Source: an uncultured Pseudomonadota bacterium (lineage in GTDB: Bacteria > Pseudomonadota > Alphaproteobacteria > CACZRW01). From it: a stretch of DNA of 17,003 nucleotides. The notes beneath the pieces are model-generated. The model worked only from the letters and a program-made list of their open reading frames with translations, ran no database searches and had not been told where the DNA came from. Shown here one piece after another: positions 11,003 through 17,003 of this stretch (the first letter of the stretch is position 1; the number at the start of each line of letters is the position of its first letter). The position numbers were made by a program, and so were the translations under genes. The DNA is taken from positions 1 to 17,003 of the forward strand of contig CACZRW010000024.1 in assembly GCA_902783675.1 (NCBI GenBank), read 5' to 3'.

Positions 11003-13459
11003 CTAGTGCACTTGACGCGGAGTCGGAGCTACATTTTTAGCGGATAAAGCCGCTTCGGCCGCATGCTTTTCTTTTAAAAAGGCTTGTTCCTCTTCCCACT
11101 GCTCGGGGGATATGGGAGAAGGCAGCTTCACCAAGGCGACTTTAAGCACATCTTCCGCCTTGGCAAAAGATATAATTTCCAAGGCTTCCTTGACATTTTC
11201 GGGTATCTCCGCCAAATCCTTTTCGTTATCCTTGGGAATAATGACGGTTTTGATGCCGCCGCGCATTGCCGCCAGCAGCTTTTCCTTAAGCCCGCCGATA
11301 GGCAGAATACGCCCGATAAGGGTAATTTCACCGGTCATAGCGACATCTTTGCGCACCGGAATACCGGTAATCGCGGACACAAGAGCGGTGAACATTGCCA
11401 CACCGGCAGAAGGTCCGTCCTTTGGCACGGCACCCTCGGGCACATGAACATGCATGTCATGCTTTTCAAAGAAGCTGGGACGAATTCCGAACTGCAAAGC
11501 GTGCGAGCGAACATAGGACCACGCCGCCTCGATAGATTCCTTCATCACATCACCAAGGTGTCCGGTCAAGGTAATCTTGCCCTTTCCTTCCATCGCCAGC
11601 GCCTCAATGGAAAGGATATCGCCGCCGACTTCCGTCCACGCCAAGCCGGTCACCACGCCCGCCAAATCCTCTTTACCCGCAATGCCGAAGTTATACTTTG
11701 GCACGCCGGCATACTTTTCCAAGTTCTTGCGCGTTACTTTGATACAATCGGGCTTGCCCTCGCCATCGGTCATCAACTCTTTCGCCGCTTTGCGCATAAG
11801 CGAAGCAATCTCGCGCTCTAAATTGCGCACGCCCGCTTCGGCGGTATAGCGGCGGATAAGCTGACGCAAAGCATCGTCGCTGATGCTCCATTCCTTCTTT
11901 AAAAGCCCTGTTGCCGTGCGTTGCTTGGGAATAAGGTGGTGCTTGGCAATCTCAACCTTTTCGTCCTCGGTATATCCGGAAAGGCGGATAACCTCCATTC
12001 TATCCATCAAAGGTCGCGGTATATCCAAAGTATTCGCGGTAGTGATAAACAGCACATCGGACAAGTCATAATCAACCTCTAAATAGTGGTCGTTAAAGGC
12101 ATTGTTCTGCTCGGGGTCCAGCACTTCAAGCAAAGCCGAAGAAGGGTCGCCGCGCCAATCCGCGCCGATTTTATCCACTTCGTCCAATAAGAACAAAGGA
12201 TTAGCCGTCTTGGCCTTTTTCATGCCCTGGATAATTTTACCGGGCTGCGACCCGATATAGGTGCGCCGATGCCCGCGGATTTCCGCTTCGTCGCGCATAC
12301 CGCCCAAGGACACGCGCACGAACTCGCGCCCCGTCGCTTTGGCAATAGACTGCCCCAGCGAGGTTTTCCCCACGCCCGGAGGACCGACCAAGCACAATAT
12401 CGGGCCTTTTATCTTTCCGGTTTTCTTATGCACGGCAAGGTATTCCAAGATGCGCTCTTTAACTTTATCAAGCCCGTAGTGGTCGTGATTAAGCACCTTT
12501 TCCGCCGCTTTTATATCGGTTTTAATTTTGCTTTTCTTGCCCCAAGGCACACTTAAAAGCCAATCCAAATAATTCCTGACGACCGTTGCTTCGGGCGATG
12601 ACAGGTTCATTTTCTTCAGCTTTTTAAGCTCGGACTCGGCCTTTTCCTTTGCTTCGGGCGAAAGCTTGATTGCATCTATTTTCTTTTTAATATCCTCAAG
12701 CTCGGACAAGTCGTCCAGCTCACCCAGCTCGGTTTGAATGGCTTTTATCTGCTCATTTAAATAGTATTCGCGCTGGTTTTTATCCATCTGATCTTTGACG
12801 CGCCGTCTTATTTTCTTTTCAACGCACAAGATGCCTATTTCCGTCTCTAAAAAAGAGAACAAGAGCTCCATTCGGTATTCAATATCGCCGGCTTCCAAAA
12901 GCCTTTGCTTATCGACATTTTTAACCCCGAGATGCGCGGCAATGACATCGGCGATTTTGCTTTCGTCCTCGGTTTGCGAAATAGTTATCATTGCCTCGGG
13001 AGGAATGCGCCGATTAAGCCTGACATACTCTTCAAAGCGCGCCACCACCGCCCGTGTCATTGCGATATGCTTATTTCCGGCATGTATCTCCTCTTTAACG
13101 GGAGCGGTTTGCGCCTCTAAAAAAGGCTTATCGGTATTAAAGCTTTTAATGCGCGCGCGGCGAACCCCCTCAACCAGCACCTTAACCGTCCCGTCGGCAA
13201 GCTTTATAAACTGTAAGATATTTGCCACTGTCCCGACCGAATACAAATCGGCCTCGGCGGGATCATCTACATCGGGATTTACCTGTGCCACCAGCAAAAT
13301 CTGATCACCGATAGCCACCCCCTCTTCCAAAGCGAGGATAGAGCTTTTTCTGCCGACAAAAAGCGGCACGACCATGTGCGGGAACACGATGATATCCCTA
13401 AGCGGCAAAATAGGGAAAGTGTGGAATTCGGCCAAAATATCTTCCTTTTTAAGCGTCAT
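11003..13459 (-). CDS. lon: ATP-dependent endopeptidase Lon (LonA)
   Basis: The product is 818 residues, full length for a LonA protease that degrades misfolded and regulatory proteins in the cytosol. The N-terminal substrate-binding domain (about 15-210, FPILPLRDIIVFPHMVVPLFVG) is followed by a coiled region, the AAA+ module with Walker A GPPGVGKT (359-366), Walker B FLLDEVDK (423-430), and the protease domain with catalytic S684 in PKDGPSAGVAMFTAL and K727 in GGLKEKLLAA. A short Ala-rich, basic tail follows. The ATG overlaps the clpX stop as ATGA, with AAGG four bases upstream, so lon is translationally coupled to clpX and probably read from the tig-clpP-clpX transcript. Heat-shock promoters within clpX cannot be excluded. 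Confidence 0.97.
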   Translation of the reverse strand: MTLKKEDILAEFHTFPILPLRDIIVFPHMVVPLFVGRKSSILALEEGVAIGDQILLVAQVNPDVDDPAEADLYSVGTVANILQFIKLADGTVKVLVEGVRRARIKSFNTDKPFLEAQTAPVKEEIHAGNKHIAMTRAVVARFEEYVRLNRRIPPEAMITISQTEDESKIADVIAAHLGVKNVDKQRLLEAGDIEYRMELLFSFLETEIGILCVEKKIRRRVKDQMDKNQREYYLNEQIKAIQTELGELDDLSELEDIKKKIDAIKLSPEAKEKAESELKKLKKMNLSSPEATVVRNYLDWLLSVPWGKKSKIKTDIKAAEKVLNHDHYGLDKVKERILEYLAVHKKTGKIKGPILCLVGPPGVGKTSLGQSIAKATGREFVRVSLGGMRDEAEIRGHRRTYIGSQPGKIIQGMKKAKTANPLFLLDEVDKIGADWRGDPSSALLEVLDPEQNNAFNDHYLEVDYDLSDVLFITTANTLDIPRPLMDRMEVIRLSGYTEDEKVEIAKHHLIPKQRTATGLLKKEWSISDDALRQLIRRYTAEAGVRNLEREIASLMRKAAKELMTDGEGKPDCIKVTRKNLEKYAGVPKYNFGIAGKEDLAGVVTGLAWTEVGGDILSIEALAMEGKGKITLTGHLGDVMKESIEAAWSYVRSHALQFGIRPSFFEKHDMHVHVPEGAVPKDGPSAGVAMFTALVSAITGIPVRKDVAMTGEITLIGRILPIGGLKEKLLAAMRGGIKTVIIPKDNEKDLAEIPENVKEALEIISFAKAEDVLKVALVKLPSPISPEQWEEEQAFLKEKHAAEAALSAKNVAPTPRQVH

Positions 13460-14718
13460 CCGGCCTTCCCTTTTTTATCTTCGGCAAATATCAGCAAAGG
13501 AGCGGTATCGCCCTTCACCACCTGCTCATTTATAACGACTTCTTTAAGACCTTTTTGGGTCGGAATGCTAAACATGCTTTCAAGCAGCAACTCCTCCAAA
13601 ATGGCTCGAAGCCCGCGTGCGCCGGTCTTGCGCTTAATCGCTTTTTTGGCAATTGCCTGCAAAGCCTCGTTTGTAAAGCTCAGCTTGATGTTATCAAATC
13701 CGAACAAGGCCTGATATTGCTTGATAAGGGCATTTTTAGGCTCGGTCAAAATCTTGATAAGAGCGGCTTCGTCCAGCTCGTTTAAGTAAGTCACCACAGG
13801 CAATCTGCCCACGAACTCGGGGATAAGCCCGAATTTCAATAAATCCTCGGGCTCAAGCTTTTGCATAAGCTCATCTCTTTTCTCATTGTTAGGAGCTTTA
13901 ACCTCGGCGCCGAAACCTATGGAAGCGGTATTCATTCTCTGCCCGATTATCTTATCCAAATCGGAAAAAGCTCCGCCGCAAATGAATAAGATGTTAGTGG
14001 TATCAACCTGCAAGAACTCTTGCTGCGGGTGCTTGCGCCCCCCTTGCGGCGGCACGGATGCGACCGTCCCCTCTATAATCTTCAAAAGCGCTTGCTGCAC
14101 GCCTTCGCCCGACACATCGCGAGTAATCGAAGGGTTATCGGACTTGCGCGAAATCTTATCAATCTCATCGATATAGACGATACCGCGTTGGGCTTTTTCA
14201 ACATTATAATCGGCGGCTTGCAACAGCTTTAAGATGATATTTTCAACATCTTCGCCGACATACCCCGCCTCGGTAAGCGTCGTGGCGTCCGCCATGGCAA
14301 ACGGCACATCCAGAACCTTTGCCAGCGTCCGTGCCAAAAGAGTTTTGCCCGACCCCGTAGGACCGATAAGCAGGATATTTGACTTTGCCAGCTCAACGGC
14401 ATCACTTGCACTGCCGATTTGGTTAAGGCGCTTATAGTGGTTGTAAACCGCAACCGCCAAGACCTTTTTGGCATGCTCTTGCCCGATGACATAGTCGTCC
14501 AAAGTTGCCTTTATAAAAGCGGGAGTAATGTCCTTGCCTTTGCCTTCCGCTTCGGCGGCTTTATGCTCTTCGGCGATAATGTTAGAACATAAAGAAATGC
14601 ACTCATCGCAAATGAACACCGAAGGTCCGGCGATAAGCTTACGCACCTCGTGCTGACTTTTACCGCAAAACGAGCAGTAAAAAGTCCCCGTGCTTCCCGT
14701 GTCTTTTTTCTTAGCCAT
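13456..14718 (-). CDS. clpX: ClpX, ATP-dependent unfoldase subunit of ClpXP
   Basis: The product is 420 residues. The N-terminal zinc-binding domain has C15, C18, C37 and C40. The AAA+ module has Walker A GPTGSGKT (119-126), pore-1 loop GYVG (152-155), Walker B VYIDEIDK (181-188), the RKH loop (228-230), and the ClpP-docking IGF loop (267-269), which confirms pairing with ClpP. Sensor 2 is GARG (366-369). AGGTG precedes the ATG closely. clpP lies 61 bases upstream; lon overlaps the end by four bases. Confidence 0.97.
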   Translation of the reverse strand: MAKKKDTGSTGTFYCSFCGKSQHEVRKLIAGPSVFICDECISLCSNIIAEEHKAAEAEGKGKDITPAFIKATLDDYVIGQEHAKKVLAVAVYNHYKRLNQIGSASDAVELAKSNILLIGPTGSGKTLLARTLAKVLDVPFAMADATTLTEAGYVGEDVENIILKLLQAADYNVEKAQRGIVYIDEIDKISRKSDNPSITRDVSGEGVQQALLKIIEGTVASVPPQGGRKHPQQEFLQVDTTNILFICGGAFSDLDKIIGQRMNTASIGFGAEVKAPNNEKRDELMQKLEPEDLLKFGLIPEFVGRLPVVTYLNELDEAALIKILTEPKNALIKQYQALFGFDNIKLSFTNEALQAIAKKAIKRKTGARGLRAILEELLLESMFSIPTQKGLKEVVINEQVVKGDTAPLLIFAEDKKGKAG

Positions 14719-14779
14719 AAGTCACCTCTTCTTTATATTCTTTCCTTTTCGCCGCACCCTTTGGCTCTTTGCCCTTATC

Positions 14780-15403
14780 TTACTCTTTTTTATCAGTATC
14801 GCGCGATATAACAACTTTATCTATAAGACCGAACTTCAAAGCCTCCTCGGGAGTCATATAATTATCCCTGTCCATAGCTTTTTCAATCACATCTAAAGGC
14901 TGACCCGTCTTTTCGGCATACATTTGATTAAGTTTCGCACGCAAAGCAAGTATCTCCTTGGCTTGGATTTCAATATCCGCCGCCTGCCCTTTAAAGCCGC
15001 CGGACGGCTGATGTATCATGATTCTGGCATTAGGCAGAGCGAACCTTTTGCCCTTTGCGCCCGCCATTAAAAGGAACGAGCCCATGGACGCCGCCTGCCC
15101 TATGCACAAAGTCTGCACATCACACTTGATATAGTTCATGGTATCAAAGATTGCCAGCCCCGAAGAAACGACTCCGCCGGGAGAGTTGATATAGAAGGAA
15201 ATATCCTTATCGGGATTTTCGGATTCCAAGAATAAAAGTTGTGCACAGATAAGCGCTGCCGACTCGTCATTTACTTCGCCGGTCAAGAACACTATCCGCT
15301 CTTTCAAAAGGCGCGAGAAAATATCAAACGAGCGCTCTCCTCTGCTGGTTTGTTCAACCACCATGGGAACCAGACTATTCATCACAGCATCAACTTTTTC
15401 CAT
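14780..15403 (-). CDS. clpP: ClpP, ATP-dependent Clp protease proteolytic subunit
   Basis: The product is 207 residues, with the full Ser-His-Asp triad: S106 in GQAASMGS, H131 in MIHQP, D180 in RDNYMTPEEA. Two heptamers form the barrel that degrades substrates fed by ClpX. The start has GGAG about six bases upstream, overlapping the tig stop codon, so the pair is probably cotranslated. About 10 residues before the conserved MVVEQTSRGERSFDIFSRLL are probably a cleaved propeptide, as in E. coli ClpP. Confidence 0.97.
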   Translation of the reverse strand: MEKVDAVMNSLVPMVVEQTSRGERSFDIFSRLLKERIVFLTGEVNDESAALICAQLLFLESENPDKDISFYINSPGGVVSSGLAIFDTMNYIKCDVQTLCIGQAASMGSFLLMAGAKGKRFALPNARIMIHQPSGGFKGQAADIEIQAKEILALRAKLNQMYAEKTGQPLDVIEKAMDRDNYMTPEEALKFGLIDKVVISRDTDKKE

Positions 15404-15412
15404 TTCAGTCTC

Positions 15413-16750
15413 CTACTTTTTGGAAGATTTTTCCTTCTTGGCATCGATATCATCATACCATGTCCACAGCTTTTCGGACGAGACTTCCTCGGGCTCCAAA
15501 GTTACCTTAGAGATGATATGCTCAACGACCTTACCTTCAAACACACCGGCATTAATCGACTCGCGGAATCCGGCGTTTTTCTGATAGTATTCAAACAACG
15601 CTTTTTCCTGACCGGGGAAGTTTCTTGCCTCGGCAATAAGAGCGCGGTTAATATCTGCGGCATTAGGCTGCACCTTTTCCTTTTTACCGATTTCGGTAAG
15701 CAAAAGGCCAAGGCGCACTCTGCGATTTGCAATATCCTCGTATTCGGCTTTGTCCTTATCGGTAAGCTTTTCCTTTTTGGCCTTAGCCTCTTTTTCGGCA
15801 GAAGCCCAAATTGCGTCAAACTCCCTTTTCACCATGGACTCGGGAACTTCGAACTTATACATATCGGCCAAAGCGTCCAAAAGCCCGCGCTTTAAGTGGC
15901 TTTGGGTAGCGGATTCGAACTCTCTTTCCATTTCGGTTTTGATAAGCTCTTTAAGCTCTTTCAAAGTCTTTTTTCCGAACTTTTTCGCAAGCTCGTCATC
16001 GACCTCGGCCTTCTCATATTTTTGAATTTCTTTGACCTTGACTTTGAAAACGGCGTCCTTACCGGCTAAGTCTTTGGCGGCGTATTCTTTTGGGAAAGCA
16101 ACCTTGACATCGACATCATCACCGGCATTTTTACCGATTAGCTGGTCTTCAAATCCGGGGATAAAGGAATTAGAGCCAAGCTCCAAAGGATAATCCTTGC
16201 CCTTGCCGCCCGCGAAAGCTTTGTCATCAATAAAGCCTTCAAAATCGATTAAAGCGACATCGCCCTTTTTAAGCGCGCGCTTTTCAGCGACTTTAACGGT
16301 CTTTCTCTGCCCTTCGGCAAGGCGCTTTACTTCCTTTTCCACTTCGGCATCGGTAACTTTTGCAAAGGGCTTTTTGAGCTTTATTTTAGCGAAATCGGCC
16401 GCGGGAACCTCGGGCATAATTTCAAGCTTTAAAGAAAACTCCAAGTCCTTGCCTTCATCAAAGACTTTTATATCCACTTCGGGACGCATTGCCGGCGATA
16501 TTTTCTTTTCGGCATACAAGTCATTGATAGAAGCATTAAGAACCTCGTCCAGCACTTCTGCCAAAGCGCTTTTGCCGTATCTTGCTTTAACCACGGCGGC
16601 GGGGACTTTCCCCGGACGGAAGCCGTCGACTTTCACCTTTGAGCCGAGCTCGCTAAGCTTAGCATCGTATTGCTCGGTGATTTTTTTCGCCTCGACGACA
16701 ATGTCATATTCTCTTTTTAATTTTTCATTTTTCTTTTCTGTAATTTTCAT
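15413..16750 (-). CDS. tig: Trigger factor (ribosome-associated chaperone, PPIase)
   Basis: The product is 445 residues, near the usual 430-450. The N-terminal ribosome-binding domain contains the L23-docking signature GFRPGKVP (43-50). An FKBP-type peptidyl-prolyl isomerase domain follows (about 158-245: KKGDVALIDFEGFIDDKAF, then LGSNSFIPGFEDQLIG, then FP-K-E-Y), then the long helical C-terminal arms, rich in Lys and Glu. The ATG has only AAGG nine bases upstream, contained in a heptad repeat. Nine bases separate tig from clpP. The Lys-rich C-terminus (KKEKSSKK) is unremarkable. Confidence 0.96.
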   Translation of the reverse strand: MKITEKKNEKLKREYDIVVEAKKITEQYDAKLSELGSKVKVDGFRPGKVPAAVVKARYGKSALAEVLDEVLNASINDLYAEKKISPAMRPEVDIKVFDEGKDLEFSLKLEIMPEVPAADFAKIKLKKPFAKVTDAEVEKEVKRLAEGQRKTVKVAEKRALKKGDVALIDFEGFIDDKAFAGGKGKDYPLELGSNSFIPGFEDQLIGKNAGDDVDVKVAFPKEYAAKDLAGKDAVFKVKVKEIQKYEKAEVDDELAKKFGKKTLKELKELIKTEMEREFESATQSHLKRGLLDALADMYKFEVPESMVKREFDAIWASAEKEAKAKKEKLTDKDKAEYEDIANRRVRLGLLLTEIGKKEKVQPNAADINRALIAEARNFPGQEKALFEYYQKNAGFRESINAGVFEGKVVEHIISKVTLEPEEVSSEKLWTWYDDIDAKKEKSSKK

Positions 16751-16754
16751 TTTG

Positions 16755-16789
16755 TTAAACCTTAAACTTTAAACCGTAAACCCTAACCC
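16755..16789. repeat. Heptad repeats between tRNA-Leu and tig
   Basis: Five 7-base units in phase: TTAAACC, TTAAACT, TTAAACC, GTAAACC, CTAACCC. On the minus strand this is the tig leader. The AAGG that serves as the only Shine-Dalgarno-like sequence of tig belongs to one unit. The same family, reversed, ends folD and the HxlR gene. Confidence 0.85.
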
Positions 16790-16793
16790 TTTT

Positions 16794-16878
16794 TGGTACG
16801 GGTGAAGGGACTCGAACCCCCAAGGCTCTCGCCACCAGAACCTAAATCTGGCGTGTTTACCAATTCCACCACACCCGC
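16794..16878 (-). tRNA. tRNA-Leu (anticodon TAG)
   Basis: On the minus strand it begins GCGGGTGTGGTGGAATTGG, has a long variable arm (class II tRNA), T-arm GGTTCGAGTCC, acceptor CACCCGT, discriminator A and an encoded CCA. The stem CCAGA/TCTGG closes loop TTTAGGT, so the anticodon is TAG (16842-16844), which reads CUN leucine codons. It lies 43 bases upstream of tig on the same strand, with no terminator between. Confidence 0.97.
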
Positions 16879-16909
16879 AAAAGGCTCCCTTTAAGATAAG
16901 GGGAGAGAT

Positions 16910-16939
16910 TGTATAGCACAAAACAAAGCCGAACGGCAA
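16910..16939 (-). promoter_or_regulatory. Promoter for tRNA-Leu and probably the tig-clpP-clpX-lon unit
   Basis: On the minus strand TTGCCG (16934-16939), 18 bases, and TATACA (16910-16915) preceded by TG (extended -10, TGCTATACA). Transcription would start about 25 bases before the tRNA 5' end. The leader holds a small CTCCC...GGGAG stem, perhaps a processing feature. Confidence 0.55.
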
Positions 16940-16956
16940 GAGAAAGTTAGATTTTC

Positions 16957-17003
16957 AATGAGGAATGAGAAATGAGGAGTGAGAAATGAGAAATTAGAAA
17001 TGG
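16957..17003. repeat. Tandem heptads of the AATGAGG family at the window edge
   Basis: Units AATGAGG, AATGAGA, AATGAGG, AGTGAGA, AATGAGA, AATTAGA and a partial AATGG run to the window end, about 20 bases upstream of the tRNA-Leu -35 box. They are the complement of the ATTCCTC family at 716-757. The last full unit, AATTAGA, is intermediate to the TTAGGAA family. The array probably continues past the window. Confidence 0.9.

Noticed and set aside
11084..11821. 245-codon plus-strand open frame opposite lon
   Set aside because: It mirrors the conserved Lon protease domain on the other strand. Composition and lack of domain mark it as a shadow.
15239..15895. 218-codon plus-strand open frame spanning clpP and tig
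   Set aside because: It is antisense across two verified genes and their junction; no family is recognisable.
16197..16772. 191-codon plus-strand open frame opposite tig
   Set aside because: It is antisense to well-supported trigger factor and rich in Ser/Leu/Phe, as expected from the complement of Lys/Glu-rich coding. It has no recognisable domain.

Overview
The window looks like a chromosomal segment of an alphaproteobacterium, probably a host-associated or gut-type lineage. That reading rests on gene order and protein signatures: tRNA-Leu, tig, clpP, clpX, lon, hupB and tRNA-Val run in the classic alphaproteobacterial order on the minus strand; aroK lies divergent from a XerD-type recombinase; and lptF, lptD, surA and rsmA are linked. 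The genetic code is standard, since TGA is used as a stop. Species-level placement cannot be made from this sequence alone.

Left part (1-2944). A truncated minus-strand gene for a FadL-type outer-membrane protein is divergent from a small HxlR-family regulator. The regulator converges on a minus-strand pair, aroK and a J-domain protein, which are joined by a 4-base ATGA overlap. A divergent promoter region separates aroK from a plus-strand pair: a 51-residue one-helix membrane protein and XerD.

Middle part (3065-10047). A long plus-strand run encodes envelope biogenesis and translation-related functions: LptF, LptD, SurA, RsmA, a YggT membrane protein, a DUF167 protein and FolD. Genes are tightly packed with short gaps or overlaps. 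lptG and pdxA, often part of this cluster in relatives, are absent here.

Right part (10218-16878, minus strand). tRNA-Leu(UAG), trigger factor, ClpP, ClpX and Lon form a protein quality-control unit. HupB follows with its own promoter and an intrinsic terminator, then tRNA-Val(UAC).

The most unusual feature is non-coding. Intergenic spaces are filled with 7-base repeat units of a few related families (GTTTAAG/GGGTTAA, TTAGGAA, AATGAGG or its complement). They stay in 7-base phase across family changes. The stop codons of four genes at transcription-unit ends (HxlR, J-domain protein, XerD, FolD) fall inside them. Two spaces share an 87-94 bp composite element that differs by exactly one 7-base unit. 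A separate 109-bp inverted-repeat element abuts the 3' end of tRNA-Val. No CRISPR array, phage, transposase or complete accessory defence system was seen.
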